A DNA stretch of 64,000 nt from Chloranthus sessilifolius. Its lineage: Eukaryota > Streptophyta > Magnoliopsida > Chloranthales > Chloranthaceae. A model generated the notes under the pieces. The model did no database searches. It saw only the letters and a list, made by a program, of their open reading frames with translations, and was not told where the DNA came from. A program made the translations under genes and the position numbers. This document shows positions 1-12,465 of the stretch, in pieces. Within the stretch, counting starts at the first letter, position 1. Every line of letters begins with the position of its first letter. The DNA is taken from assembly GCA_021018995.1 (NCBI GenBank), contig CM037588.1, positions 95,020,765 through 95,084,764 of the forward strand. Reading direction: 5' to 3'.

Positions 1-307
1 TGTATAGACAAAATCTACTCCACTGTTTCAAATAACTTTGCATGCAGTCCAACACCATTAGAATGTAAACTCTTTATTTTTCTTCACTCCCCACGTTAAG
101 GAATGACTCTTCCCTGCTGCACCAATGCAACCCTATAAGTTCCTACTGTCGGTGATGAGTCTCATTTATTATATCTTAATGTGTAGTATGTAATCTTGGT
201 AGTTGGTTTATGCCCTACTTTAGAAGGGTAATACTGTCTTTTGTGCTTTGCTGTCTATAATGTAGGTATTGCTTTGTGTCTAAGACACTAATCCTTCTCT
301 CTCAAAC

Positions 308-1172
308 TTAATTTATTTCCCTTCTAATTAAATGAAGCTCTTTTTGCTGCCCTGAGATTACGGGGTTTTTGGCATTTTCCAATGTCAAAGAGTTGACATC
401 AGTTTTTTCTGGTGCACAGCTATCATGCCTGCCCTCCATATAAAATGATTCACTTCTCCAATCTCTTAGATTGGGATGAGTTGCACTATCCTGTACACAT
501 GGGTGAACCTTGGAAAAAGAACTCTTGCCTTTAAGAAAAGTATCCAAGAGATAGATACATCGATTCCATAAATGGGAATCGAGAAGTAGGCAATGTCTCA
601 AGCGATTGAGTTCTAAAATATCCACTTCTATATGACTTTGTTCCTGATTCTCGACAGTGGCAGGTTGTAGCAAGATCTGTTACCGTGAAAGACACATCTT
701 TAGTGGTGACAGCCATAGACACATCAAAAGAGAAGGATAATTGGCTAACCTTAAAAATAAAAAAATAAAAAATAAAATAAAATAAGACTAGCAAATATCA
801 AGACCTATGACTATTGATACATACATCATAATCAGTTCTCTCCTTTCTTAGCAATTCTTTCAGCTCTACAATGTGCGTAAGGTAGTCACTTGTCTTCAAA
901 GGTTCACACACAGAGGCCAGAAATAAGAGAGGAGCAGAACCATTATTTGCATCCACATATGGTGATTCACATCCTTCAAGTTCTGAACTAATGGCATTGA
1001 TGCTGTCTTTCGGAGCTGAAATGTCTAAGGATGGGAGAGGGAATGCTGTCCCTCGCTTGTAGCATACTCCAACTCTTGGAGGTTCATTTTCTATTACTTC
1101 AGACGGAGGAGGAACAGTTGGATTTGATATCACAGAAATAGCACTACCAACATTCATTAGCCTTTCCGGCAT
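308..1172 (-). CDS. FAB1/PIKfyve-like lipid kinase, partial, two exons
   Basis: Two minus-strand exons can be joined: about 1172-825, then 676-308, with a donor gtatgt at 824-819 and an acceptor acag just above 676. The join preserves frame (..TDYD then ILLQPATVENQ..). The second exon holds DILELNRLRHCLLLDSHLW, which I recognise as the conserved ELNRLRR..LL..S..W stretch in the linker between the chaperonin-like domain and the kinase domain of plant FAB1 (1-phosphatidylinositol-3-phosphate 5-kinase). FAB1 makes PI(3,5)P2 on endosomal and vacuolar membranes. No FYVE, chaperonin-like or kinase domain lies in the window. The second exon meets a stop at 308, with about 300 bases left before the window edge, so the gene may continue through an intron to the left or may be truncated. 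The upstream exon is bounded by an in-frame TGA just before ATG 1172. The call rests on one recognisable motif. Confidence 0.5.
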
Positions 1173-1676
1173 TGCCCATTGTCATCCCTCTTGTGGTAGA
1201 AATTTGTCATTGTCTGAGTTAGGGCCCCTAGCCCATGACTTTGGGTTAACTTTTGGGTTAACTTATTCTTTGTCACATTATTATCTTTCATTAGTGTTTA
1301 AAGTATTCCAATAATGATGGAATTCAACCTTAGCCTTATCAATTTCAATATTTTATTTTAAAAATAACAAAACTCAGCCCATTATATTCCAAAAATTTAG
1401 TAATACAAAGTGCTGTCAACAGGTCAGGTTGACCAGATATACGACCTGTTCAACCCAATTTATTTTAACTTAAATTGATGCAAGTTTTGGCTATAAAAAA
1501 TATATTAGTTAGAATTATGGTAGCATGAATGTTTAGATAATTAGATTGCAATAGAGTTGTGCATTTTTTGTTGAACAAATTGTCACTTTTAGTTTTTAAT
1601 GGCTAATATTGTTGATACTTGTCTTTTCCCTCAATTCTCCTACTTGAGTTTTTTTTTTTTTTTTTTTTTGTAGAAG
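1173..1676. other. AT-rich spacer, no gene seen
   Basis: I see no coding region here. A short direct duplication of GGGTTAACTT lies at about 1243-1263 and a poly-T tract at about 1651-1669 just before the transposase start. The 5' end of the CACTA element should lie here, but I could not find a convincing CACTA terminal inverted repeat. Confidence 0.5.
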
Positions 1677-4600
1677 ATGCCTCCAGCAATCCTAAACAAA
1701 AAATGGATGACAATAGTAGAACGTCTCTCTTCTGAATATCTCGATGGCGTTGCATCATTTATTTTATTTGCAAAAAAAAATGTTGAGGATGTTAATTGGT
1801 ATTGTTGTCCGTGTGTTAAATGTCAAAATTTTTAAAAGCATAACCTTGAAACCATTATGGAGCATTTAATTTGTGATGGCATGGATAGTTCGTACACGAC
1901 ATGGACGTATCATGGGGAGTCGTCTTCTACAAATCGTGTCGATGTTGGGGTTTCTAGTAGTTCAACTAGTAACCAAAATAATGATATGTTTCCAAGAATG
2001 GAAGAAATGTTGAATAACACATTTGGACATGCTCATCTTGAAGACTTACCTGAGGATGAAGATGATGATCAGGATGAAGGTGATGATCAGGATCCACATG
2101 ATTTATCTGAGGATGTGGAGTACAGTAATTTGAAGAAACATGCATTAGAACCACTATATCCGTCATGTAAGGGTGAGCATACGAAATTGTCAACTACAGT
2201 TGAGTTGTTGAGTATGAAAGCTAGACATCAGTGGTCTAATAAAAGTTTCACAGAGTTGTTAAAAATGTTAAAAGAAATTTTGCTCGTGTCAAATACTTTA
2301 CCTGATAGCACCTACGATGCAAAGAAGTTAGTTAAGTCTTTGCGCATGAAACATGAGATTATTCATGCTTGTCGCAATGATTGTATATTATATTGGAGAG
2401 ATCATGCAGATAAAAATGAGTGTCCTACATGTGGTGAGAGCAGATGGAGACCCATGGAAGCTTCAAAGCTAAATTTTAAACAATTACCGTGGAAGAAGTT
2501 AAGATACTTTCCACTAACCCAAAGACTTCAAAGATTATATAGTGTACCATGGATTGCAAAGATGATGACATGGCATGCAAATGCAATTTGAAAATGAAAG
2601 TTACATGGGTCATCAAGTGAATTCTTCAAGTTGGAAATCAATCAATGCTCGTTGGAGTAACTTTTCTCTTGAGACACGTAATGTTCGTTTAGGACTTGCA
2701 ACAGATGGATTTAATCCTTTCGGAAACAAGAGTAATTCTTATAGTTGCTGGCCTGTTATGATTATTCAATTTAATCTTCCTCCATCTATGTGTATGCGAA
2801 AAGAGTTTACAATGTTAACTCTATTAATTCCAGGCCCAAAAGGTCCAGGGCACAACATTGATGTCTACTTACAGCCACTGATTGCAGAGTTAAATGAATT
2901 ATGGTCCGCTGGTGCTACAACATATAACTCTTATAAAAAATCTATGTTCAACATGAAAGCAATTCTATTATGGGCTATACATGATTTTCCAGCATATGGC
3001 CATCTTTCGGGATGTAGGACAGCGGGAAAGTATGGTTGTCCTGTTTGTAGTGAAGAGGTTGATTCAACATGGTTATCACATAGAAAGAAATATGCGTACA
3101 TGGGCTACAGATAATTTCTTGCTGATATGAGTCATCCTTTCAGAACTCAAAAGTCACAGTTTAATGGGAAGGAAGAACATAGAAAGCATCCCCGCCGGTT
3201 GAGTGGTTCTGAAGTACTATGCAAAATGAGATGTATCAAAACAGAATTTGGAAAGGTAGCAAGCAAGAAGAGGAAGAGATCTGAGACTGAGCATGAAAAG
3301 AGCAGTGCATGGTCAAAGAGATCAATCCTATATGATTTACCATATTGGAAGGTGGATAATTAATATATTTTATTTTTCTAATATGAAATTTGTACTTCAC
3401 TTCACTCAAATATTAACACATGTCCTTTATGTTTGTAGGATATTCTTATTCGTCATAATTTGGATGTAATGCATGTGGAAAAAAATGTCACAGAGAACCT
3501 AATTGCTACAATTATGGACACAAAGGGTAAAACCAAAGATGGTGTTGAAGCACGTTATGATCTCAAAGATATGAATATAAGGAAAAATTTGTGGCCCGTG
3601 GAAGAAAATGATAAGTTGTATTGTCCCAAAGCTCCATTTTGTTTGTCACGAGCAGAAAAAGAAATAATTTATAAAACCTTGCACAATTTGAAGGTTCCTA
3701 TTGGATACAGTGGAAATTGGAAGGACAAGGTATGTATGAAGGAATTCCAACTCAAAGGCTTGAAGTCACATGATTATCATATCCTCATGCAACAGTTACT
3801 GCCAGTCTTGCTGATGCATGCATTCAAGAAAGAGAAACCATTGAGAGCTGCTATTCGATAATTGTCAATATTTTTTAATGTCCTATGTTCCAAGGTTATC
3901 TCCCGTGTTGACCTTTTGAACATGAGAAGGCATATAGTCGAAACACTATGTGTATTTGAAAAGTACTTCCCGCCGTCATTTTTTGTTTCTATGATACACC
4001 TTGTTGTTCACTTAGCAGAGGAAGCGCTTGTTTGTAGACTTGTCCGATATCAATGGATGTATCCTTTCGAAAGGTAAATTATCGCAATAAAATGAATAAT
4101 TTCTTTTAGTTAATAACCTTAACATTGATATCTAATTGAAAAAAATGTGCAGGATGATGAAGACATATAAGCATTATGTGAAAAATCAGACATATCCAGA
4201 GGGGTGTATTATGGAGCAATATCTCATGGAAGAATGTATGAGGTATTGCATAGAATATATGCCAAATTCTAACAGAGGAAGCCATAAGAAAGGAGAAAAT
4301 GCGTTCGTGAAACAAGATGTTACTTTTGGGTACCCTATCGATGGAAGTGGAAAAACTTATCTTCTTCAACACGTGCAGTATGAACAAATACGTAGATGGG
4401 TTCTAAAGCATTATCCAGAAAATATTGAGTGGGAGAAGTAAGTAATTTATTATATATTTTTAAATTATATATTTTATTTTAAAAATGATATAATATAATT
4501 AAGAGTTAATATTTACAGGAAGTACCAGGCTTATCTTCAAGATCACAAGTTAAGTAATAAGCATCAGAGGGACAACTACATTCCTTGGTAAGTCTTCTAT

Positions 4601-4774
4601 TGTAAAGATCAAACTAGGGATGATTGGTATGTCGTATTAGATGCTCCAAAAAGATTGACTCGGGATGTGGATGCCTATGAAGATCCCTTAGCACTTGAAG
4701 GAAGACCAAAAGCATATGCTTTAGCATTGGCATTAGCAACTGATGTTGTGGATGAGGACGAGGACGAAGGTTAA
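1677..4774 (+). pseudogene. CACTA (En/Spm) Tnp2-type transposase, decayed
   Basis: The first exon starts at ATG 1677 with a transposase-associated N-terminal domain (KKWMTIVERLSSEYLDGV, a CPCVKC zinc-like motif, then EHLICDGM..SYTTWTYHGES). The central Transposase_21 domain follows (RNVRLGLATDGFNPFG, SCWPVMIIQFNLPPSMCM, LLIPGPKGPGHNIDVYLQPL), then NLDVMHVEKNV from 3460 and a C-terminal part ending at TAA 4772. GT-AG introns fit at about 3352-3438, 4076-4150 and 4439-4518. The copy is dead. In-frame stops lie at 1833 (TAA), 3112 (TAA) and 3859 (TAA), a further TAA follows the IPW codons near 4590, and there is a frame change near 2575-2591. A D/E-rich stretch lies near residues 60-85. The protein would cut and move CACTA elements in the nucleus. 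The gene precedes the second element gene at 4986 on the same strand, the usual CACTA order. Confidence 0.88.
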
Positions 4775-4985
4775 TCTAGTTCTTTCATATTGTTCACTTG
4801 AACCTTATTTCTTCGATCCAATAATTGTAACAAAAGAATTACTTATATTTCTTGTTGTTGATTTTCCCATTTTAATGTTGTTATAAGTTAGCTATAATTT
4901 TCAATTATCTTATTAATGCATTTTTTATCCTTAAATGATAGTTTGATCAACAACTAGAGTTTGCCAATGTTTTCAGCAAAAGATA

Positions 4986-6652
4986 ATGGCACAGTTTGGA
5001 TCAGAACCGAGTGGATCTGAATCAGTTAGAACTCAAGAGAGTGGTTAGTCTATTATTTTCTTTTGTTTGGTAAATGCTATTTACAAATTATTAACAATAT
5101 TTTATTTATCCAGGTATGCGTTTGAAAATTCAGATGAATGAACATGGGCAGCCTATTGGAGATGCTTCAACTCAATTTGCCACATTTGTTGGTCGGATGA
5201 CGAGGACTCATTGTCCACCTGCATATGAGTCTTGAAAAATTGTACCTGTTTCTATAAAAGAGAAAATATGGCGCTTTGTCTCAGTAAGTGCATGTTGTTC
5301 ATGCAATTTTCATTTAGTTATTCTACAAATAATTTTGATATCATTTTATTTTCATTATAGGATAAATATAATGTTCCAATTAGTCAAAAAAAGATGGTCT
5401 TAACGAAAGCGAATTTAACTTGGAAGCAATGGAAACATGACCTTTGCACCGTTTATGATAAATATGAAATGGACGTAGAGCGGATGAAGTATCGATCAAA
5501 GAATATGAAGGGAGATGATTGGAGAGCATTTATTAAAATGTGCTCAACAGAGGAAGATAAAGTACGCCGAGAAAAGGGGAAGACTTGCAGGAAAATGATG
5601 ATGAACCCACACACCACTGGTAGACGAGGATCAGCTAAGATGGCAGAAGAGATGGTAAAATCTACCACATAAATTTTTTAAATAAATTTGTTAGAATATT
5701 CACAATTGCTCATGACCTTATTGTATAGAAAAAGCAGAGTTCGACTGGTACAGTGATGAGGACACAAATATTTTTAGCCTATCATACTAAGAAGGATGGG
5801 ACGCCCTTGGGCACACAAATAGTAAGATTATTTTAATTATTCATTTGCCATTGATAAATAATTAATATTGATCTTTAGTATCACTATATTTAACCATTAT
5901 TTATTTTATTCAGGATGAAATTAGGAGGCTTGCCTTATCTGATCCATTCCTCGGAGAAAAAGATTTAGATAATGACCCTGTTGCTACGGTTTGTGGGCGT
6001 GGTGGAAGGGGCAACATACAGGGTATGGGTACGGGTGTATCTAAGACCTCCATTCAAGCGTCCACTCAGGCTAGGGAGATTGCTCAACAGGAAAAGATAG
6101 CACGTGAGAGCATTCAATCACTGGTTGATATGCTTAGACATGAGCTTGATGAGGAGCGTAGAGCACGGAAGATCCTTGAGGAAAAAGTTAATTTACTCTC
6201 ACCTCTAGCTCCTTCTAAAGGGACATCTATATCGACATCGGTTGACCAATTCGATTCTTATCAGGTATAAATTCAATGTTATGAAATAATAATCATTGGA
6301 GTTGTCATTGTCATTTCTTATTGAAAGTACTTTTGCATTGTTGTTTTAGTCTCTCTTAAACTCTACAGTTTAAAGGCTATAATTTTTTTAGGGAACTCGA
6401 CCATCATCGGTTCAGCCTGAGATACTTGTGAACCAACCATCCATGCGCTGTCTATTGAAAAACTTAAAGAATAAAGCCATTGGACTAGGGCGAATGCATG
6501 GAGAGGTGACAACGTCAAGAGATTCATACGCCATCATAATTGATAATATTTTCGAGGTCAATACAGAATTATATGCGAGCGAAGGAACATTTGGCGATGT
6601 TACAATTGGTGATATTATTACTTGGCCCAAGGGACTTGTTGATTTTATTTGA
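4986..6652 (+). pseudogene. CACTA second gene, Ptta/En-Spm (Transposase_24-like) protein
   Basis: Six exons fit with good splice sites: 4986-5043, 5114-5283, 5361-5654, 5729-5821, 5914-6264 and 6392-6652. The joined product begins MAQFGSEPSGSESV, continues through GQPIGDASTQFATFVGRMTR, IWRFVSDKYNVP and NLTWKQWKHDL, then reaches a basic region and a Glu-rich coiled segment (REIAQQEKIARESIQSLVDM). It ends with a C-terminal domain containing GRMHGEVTTS and WPKGLVDFI. This layout is that of Ptta/En-Spm plant transposase proteins (PF03004 type), which bind subterminal repeats of the element. A single in-frame TGA at 5233 interrupts exon 2 where neighbouring family members usually have Trp. Otherwise the frame is open, so this gene is less decayed than the transposase before it. 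Confidence 0.75.
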
Positions 6653-8447
6653 TCTTGTTTAGGGGTAAATTTGATTCTATTTTACTGAGTGATTTTATTT
6701 TCATAAATATGTTTATATTTCCATCTAGCCTACTCACATTTTCAATTATAAAATAAAGCAAAAGTTGAAGTTCTCACTTTTCTTGTTGCAGCCCAAGACC
6801 CAAAAGGCAAAGGAAGAACAATAAAGATCAAATGAAGAACTGCAATCAAATGAGATGATTTAAGAACATCTGCAAATGGTCGGCTTTTAACATGCCATAG
6901 CTTTTCAGAGGATTTTTTTTTTTTTTTGTATTTGGAGAAAGTTGAGAAGAAAAAAATCAGAACTCTGCACTTTTGTTTCTTTTTTCAGACTTTAAAAAAA
7001 AGTAGCAATACATGAAATGAACTAGTCATCAATCTTTTTTTTAAAATATCTTGTTCATCTCCTACTTTAGGGCTGAAAAATTGGCTGTTGAAAAGGTATG
7101 CATGGCTTTATTCCCTGATCCAATATTGACTTTTCTTGTATTGAGTCGGAGGTAATTCTATCTATTTGAACACTATTATGAAATCTCCTCCAATTCTTAC
7201 ATAAATTTCATCTGAGATTTTCTAGGCTTTTATGAAATTGCAGGAGAAAGAGGAGCTGCATGGTTCTAAACTGCCTTCTTTTACTGCTGGGCCACAAATA
7301 GCACTGACAAAAGATTCACCCAACTGGACCTAAAGATAGCTCATCATGCAGATCAATTTAACTACCTGCTCATCATCTTTTCAGCAGTAATTGTATGGTA
7401 CCATATTTTGATATTATCATAATTTAGAGCTTTGATTTTTTTATGGGATAGCTTACCTAGATTAATGGTTTTGAAGAACTTGCTGACCGAGCTTTGATTA
7501 AGAATTATTAGTAGATTCTCTCATTGGTATATCTCCTTATTTATCTGCAGCTGACCGAGGTGGGATTTTATCTAGCAATTCTGCCAAAAGATGCTGTAGT
7601 ACATGGCTAAGAAAAGGTATATGTTTGACATCTCTTTAATTTTGATTGTATTCATATTTCAAGCAATGATAGTGGCAATTGAAAATGGGGTAAATTGTTC
7701 CAATTTCCCTTTGTTGTATCTATCTATATCTATCTATTGTTGTTGCTGTATTTTTTTAAGTAAATCTTGGGAGCCGCCACTTGCACACAAAAAATTGATC
7801 TATGCACACAAAAACCTGAAAAATTTCCGGTAAGAGTAGCTAGTAGATCCCTTGAAGTCTTGAAGTCTTTGTTCTTGAGAGTTCTAAAATCATCCCATTA
7901 ACTTTCACTATTTAGTAAAGGGGAAAGGGTAAATTTTTTTACACCCCATGAAATTGTGACCGCACCCATCTCCTCCAATCGGTCTGCACTTTTGTATTGA
8001 CATAAAAGAATATGCACAGTTGTCCAAATTAGAGTACATAGATTGGCTCAACTTTCAATGAGTGTGATTTTTTGTTCCACAGTAGCTCCCAATATGAGCT
8101 GCCCCTGTGAGGGATTGCTCAAAACATAAAATGGCAGTCATGCCCAAATCCATAATGTGTCAGTCACGCCCCATTAAACCTAGGGATTTGGATTGATGGG
8201 CTATCTCAGACTTCAATAGATAACATCTATTGAAATCGATCTGTCCCCTGGACAAATAAAGGTTTTAGTGCCCCTGAGATCCGTAAATGTCATATTCTCA
8301 TATGTAATAGCCTCAAAATGGTTTTATAGTTGTACTGATCAACCACATCTTCAACCATTGATGGTTCAAGATAATTTAACATTATGCCCATCAGATGATT
8401 GACTTACCACATGGCATAATTCAACATTATGTTGAATTACACTATAT
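6653..8447. other. No gene seen; probable 3' part of the CACTA element and flank
   Basis: No ORF here shows a recognisable domain. The sequence is AT-rich with T tracts near 6907-6925. A CACTA 3' terminus (a reversed CACTA end) was looked for and not found, so the right end of the transposon stays undefined. The 76-codon open frame at 7603-7833 looks random. Confidence 0.4.
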
Positions 8448-9218
8448 AATTCGCTTCTCGATATGTATGCAAAGTGTGGTCCTATAGATATTGCTTTGAA
8501 TCTCTTTAGCCAGATGGCTGAGAAGAATGTGGTGTCGTGGAATGTGATGATTGGAGGCTTAGCAATCCATGGCTGTGCTCCTGATGCAATCGATGTCTTC
8601 ACAAGGATGCAAGATGAAGGTTTTGAACCCGATGCCATCACCTTTGTTGGTTTGCTAAGTGCTTGTAGTTACGGCGGGCTCTTGGATATTGGAGCATCTT
8701 ACTTTAATACCATGAGTCTTGTTCATAGGGTTAAACATGAAATCTAACACTATGCTTGCATGGTTGATCTTTTGGGCCGAGGCGGGTTTCTAGAGGACGC
8801 AATCAAGCTAATAGGAGTCATGCCGATGAAGCCCGATGTTGTTGTATGGGGAGCTTTGCTTGGGGCTTGTAGGATTCATGGAAATGTGGAGATTGGAAAG
8901 CAAGTACTGAAACAATTACTAGAGTTGGAGCCATATGGTGGAGGGCTTTATGTTCTTATCTCAAACATATATTGTGAGGGTCATAGGTGGGAAGACGTAA
9001 AGAAGGTTAGGAAGTTAATGAAAGAGAGAGGTATTACGAAGGGTAGAGCACTTAGTTTGATAGAAATTGATGGTAACGTTCATGAATTTTTAGTTGAAGA
9101 CAAGAGACACAAAGTTTCAGGCGATATTTACTCGACACTCGACCAGTTAACAGATCATCTGAGGTCTGTAGGGTATTTCTTCAATAGATCAAGAGCACTT
9201 TTAGAGGAAGAGGGATGA
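8448..9218 (+). pseudogene. PPR (PLS class, E domain) gene, 3' fragment
   Basis: The frame opens inside a repeat (NSLLDMYAKCG) and runs through typical PLS-class pentatricopeptide repeats: MAEKNVVSWNVMIGGLAIHG, AIDVFTRMQDEGFEPDAITF, VGLLSACSYGGLLDIG, then MPMKPDVVVWGALLGACRIH. It ends with the E-domain region (LISNIYCEGHRWEDVKKVRK; SLIEIDGNVHEFLVEDKRH) and a stop at 9216. There is no DYW domain. Intact relatives bind organellar RNA for editing, splicing or stability. This copy lacks its 5' part (no start, no transit peptide, no upstream repeats) and has an in-frame TAA at 8745 where the family normally has Glu before HY(A/G)CMVDLLGR. The foldback element at 9325 lies 107 bases downstream. It is a truncated pseudogene. 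Confidence 0.88.
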
Positions 9219-9324
9219 GGAAAGTTTTGGACCGTAAAGGTAACATTTTATCACTCTTTATTCTTTGATATGATCAATAAGGTGCAAAATTTGGCAAATT
9301 AGGAATTTGAATTCATTTTTAAAA

Positions 9325-9639
9325 AGGGTAGCTCTATTTGCAACTAGCAAATCTCTAAGGGCACCAATGCCGAAAACCAGTGACTGCTTTGAATGAGACG
9401 ATGAGATCATTTTTTGTCCTAATCTTCCAATGGATCTGACCATGGGTGAACCGTTAGACGGTCAGATTTTGATTCCATGTGGTACACATCCCAAAAAGTG
9501 ATCAAATGTGGTTCTCGCATATGCCATAGTCTCAAGATCCATTGTGTGGAATATTGGGATGATTCTCCATCGTTTGATTCAAAGCGCAATGGATTTCGGC
9601 CGGTTCCTTAGAGATTCTCAGACGCAAATAGAGCTACCT
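9325..9639. mobile_element. Foldback MITE, ~315 bp
   Basis: The ends are inverted copies: AGGGTAGCTCTATTTGC on the left and GCAAATAGAGCTACCT on the right, and the match continues inward for most of the element (AATCTCTAAGG, then a GCCGAA-type segment and the TTTGAAT..GA.GATGAGA segment). TTTAAAA or TTAAAA flanks both ends and could be the target duplication, although the exact boundary is ambiguous by a base or two. There is no coding capacity. The interior shares words (CTCAAGATC, ATTGTGTGGAA, GATTCAAAGC) with the foldback repeats at 25-27 kb, which suggests a related family. Confidence 0.65.
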
Positions 9640-10335
9640 TTTAAAATAATTGTTAACAAAACTGACTATTTATCAATTGATTTTATCTAGAGATACTAAG
9701 CCCATTTTACTTGCAAATAGTTATGTTTCCAGTAACCAATTCCTTAAATTTATTAACTGCTAACTTTGTCCTAAAGATCACTTCTAAGCAAATATAGGCT
9801 GGTTCACTTCTTATTTTTAAAACTTTCTTATATGCTATCTTATGTACTTAATGAGCTAGGGCACGGACCAAGAGATATGCATTGAAACTTGGTTCTCAAT
9901 TGACTCAGAAAAATGTGCTAACAATAGTCCACTTATTAGCATGTTGGCAAAATGTGCTTGCGCCTTGTTCGCTTCGGGGAGTTCTTTGATGTGCCCTTGT
10001 TCACGACTCATCACAGATCGCCAGTAGCCTAAATAATAGCTCAATTATTATGTCGATCCCTTATAGATCAATTCGAGCAAGGCCTCTGAATAGGTGCATG
10101 CTTTTTCCATCAGATGAATCCGTTTGAGTCTGTTAGGTTAACTTAACTTGAGTTTAGAGGACCCTTTCCCTTTCCCTCATTGCTTATATATATGATTAAT
10201 GGGTCTACAAGGCCTAACCATAAAATAGTACAAGCTACTTTGTTAAAGGCACTTGCCCCTTTTAAACTTGAGTTGTCATTAGGTACTTTATTCAAGCGCT
10301 GATGCTCTTGGTACTTGGGTCACTTTATGAGATGT
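9640..10335. other. No gene seen
   Basis: AT-rich sequence with no ORF that resembles a protein family and no strong repeat structure that I could recognise. Confidence 0.4.
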
Positions 10336-10342
10336 ATGCCAT

Positions 10343-10507
10343 GTGGAACCATCATGTGTTCCATGTGATTTGACCCCCAGGTTCTCAAGATTTATTTTGT
10401 AAAAGATGAAACAAAAAATGATCTCCATCATTCGAGTCCATGAAGTCAAACACCATCCAAAATGGAACCATCATGTGTTCCGTGTGATTTGACGCCCATG
10501 ATCTCAA
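10343..10507 (+). repeat. Direct repeat, ~46 bp, two copies
   Basis: A segment beginning TGGAACCATCATGTGTTCC and continuing to TTTGACCCCC and a CTCAA word occurs at about 10343-10389 and again at about 10462-10507, with a few differences. Copies are 119 bases apart. The intervening DNA carries AAAATGATCTCCATC, a word also found in the foldback repeats further right. Confidence 0.7.
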
Positions 10508-10510
10508 AAA

Positions 10511-10605
10511 TCATTTTTTTTAGGTAAGCTAAGATGAAACCTGGAACCTAGAGGTTGTAATATTGTCAACACCTTCCATTGGGCTATAAGCCCAATCCCT
10601 TGCAT
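10511..10605 (-). mobile_element. tRNA-derived SINE-like fragment
   Basis: On the minus strand the segment has a good A-box-like word (TAGCCCAATGG), then a weaker B-box-like region (GGTTCCAGGTTTC), and ends in a short poly-A (poly-T at 10511-10520 on plus). A related copy on the plus strand is at about 13468-13550. Boundaries are approximate and no target duplication was identified. Confidence 0.4.
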
Positions 10606-11095
10606 TAGTGTCCAATTGTGGTTTTCAACAAAAGGAGGCAACCATGTGCTGATCCCCTTGTTTGTTTGTTTCTCTTTGAACCAAGTTCATGGTAATCGTC
10701 TGATACAAGATGTTGTCGGTATCCTTCCTTATGACAGAAGGAGATACTTTGGGGCCGTGGTCTAGTTTTCAGTCTATAGGAAGGGGCATGAAGCGTGTTG
10801 TAGGTTGGGGGCGAGAGCGTCCTAAAAAGGTTTAAATTACACCATTTTATGGCCGTGGTCTAGTTTTATTTTTTATAATTTTATTTAATGAAATTTTGTT
10901 ACTTCTGTAGTCTTGAATCAAATTTTGCATACAAAAGTCATTCATGTGTTCTTAACCTCGAGATTCTTTTCTAAATACAGGTTGGTGACTACTTGGGTAC
11001 TTTGATCAAAATACTCGAGGCTTCTTTCTTGCCTTTCTTTGATGAGCTTTCTTTATAAATAACACCTAAGTGGGTAAGTTTTCATACAATGCATG

Positions 11096-11098
<3 letters not shown>

Positions 11099-11152
<54 letters not shown>
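11099..11152. repeat. (AT)n microsatellite
   Basis: About 27 uninterrupted AT dinucleotides. Confidence 0.97.
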
Positions 11153-11156
<4 letters not shown>

Positions 11157-11482
11157 TTTATAATGGTGTTTGAGGATGATTGAGCGTACTTTCCAACTTC
11201 TGCACTCATGATTGTTAAAATTATTTTCCGTGATGAATATTAGGTTTTTTGTTTATTTGTTTGTGACTTTTGAGTTTATACTCTCCTTCAATTGTGACTA
11301 GGTGAAATCCATATGTTCCGTGATGAATATTATTATACAAATATGCCATATGGTCTTTATTTTTCAGAGGTACACATACTACTCTTCTTGCAATGGATTT
11401 GTATCGTTTTCTTTTGAAGCTTATGAATCTTGAACTTGATGAACAGGCTAAGATTTGTGTTTTATGAGATGCTAGTTTGCAG

Positions 11483-12465
11483 GGCCAATCCCAATGCAAA
11501 TTGGAAACATTCCCACTCTCAAAGCCCTGTATGTGTTCAAACTTTTGTGAATTGAATTTGGAGCTTGATCCAGTGCTAATCTTGTTTAGGGTCCTAGAGT
11601 TCAAACCGTTTTCTGGTGAACTTCCTCCACAGCTTGGGGGCCTGGTCGGCATGGAGCGAATGTAAGGCCTCTCTTTGATCCTTATATGTGATTTTAATTT
11701 CTGGGGTTCACTATAATTGGTGTTTCTATGACAATCATGGTCGACTATGGCTCTGCTTTTCGCGCGTACAGTTTAATTTCATCGAACAATTTTATGGGAT
11801 AGTTGCCGGCGCCGCTTGCAAATCTAACGAACTTGCTGGACTTGTATGTGTACATAATTTATTATTATTGTTTTTTTAAGCTGGCGATAGTTCAAGATTT
11901 GATTTTTTTTTCTTTTTGGGCACAATGCAGTCGAATAAGTGATAACCACTTTACTGGAAAGATACCCGATTTTATTCAGAACTGGATCCATCTCAAAAAA
12001 TTGTAAGCATTCTTATTCTTTAATTTTTTTTTGTTCCTTATAGAGAATATATTCTGAATTTGATTAATTATTTCTTCCATTAACAGAGCAATTCAGAGCA
12101 GTGGTTTGGAAGGGCCTATTCCTTCGTCCATTTCGGCTTTGAGTAGTTTAACTGACATGTGAGTAGATCCTTCTTAATTTGTATTGCCCTTTTTTAAAGG
12201 TTGTATAGGATTTTAAACTAGATTCAGTGTGTTTTTTATACACAGGAGGAATAGTGACATGAATGGAATGGAATCAGCTTTCCCACGATTGCCAAATCAG
12301 GCGGCGATGAAGACACTGTGAGTTAAATGCTTCTTCTCTTTGACGTGCAGTGCTATTGAAGTAGATAATTAATAATTTGATTATGTGGTGCAGGGTATTG
12401 AGGAATTGTAATATTTCAGGAGAGACTCCTCCATATGTTGGACAAATGACGAATCTGAAAAACTT
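11483..12465 (+). pseudogene. LRR receptor kinase (LRR-VIII-2 type), ectodomain exons only
   Basis: Seven LRR exons are visible. After a partial one (11483-11528) come six exons of exactly 72 nt each: 11590-11661, 11772-11843, 11931-12002, 12087-12158, 12246-12317 and 12394-12465. Each is flanked by AG and GT and each encodes one 24-residue leucine-rich repeat, for example RISDNHFTGKIPDFIQNW and AIQSSGLEGPIPSSIS. One repeat per 72-nt exon, and segments such as FPRLPNQAAMKTL and VLRNCNISGETPPYVGQMT, match LRR-VIII-2 receptor-like kinases (RFK1/At1g53430 type). Intact members sense apoplastic signals at the plasma membrane and have a malectin domain and a kinase. Here an in-frame TAG lies in the third exon (11800-11802), and I find no malectin or kinase exons downstream. 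It is a truncated gene copy that keeps excellent splice sites. Confidence 0.85.

Noticed and set aside
1141..1146. CACTA word as the left end of the CACTA transposon
   Set aside because: It lies inside the FAB1-like coding exon and no matching inverted copy with a 3-bp duplication is seen downstream.
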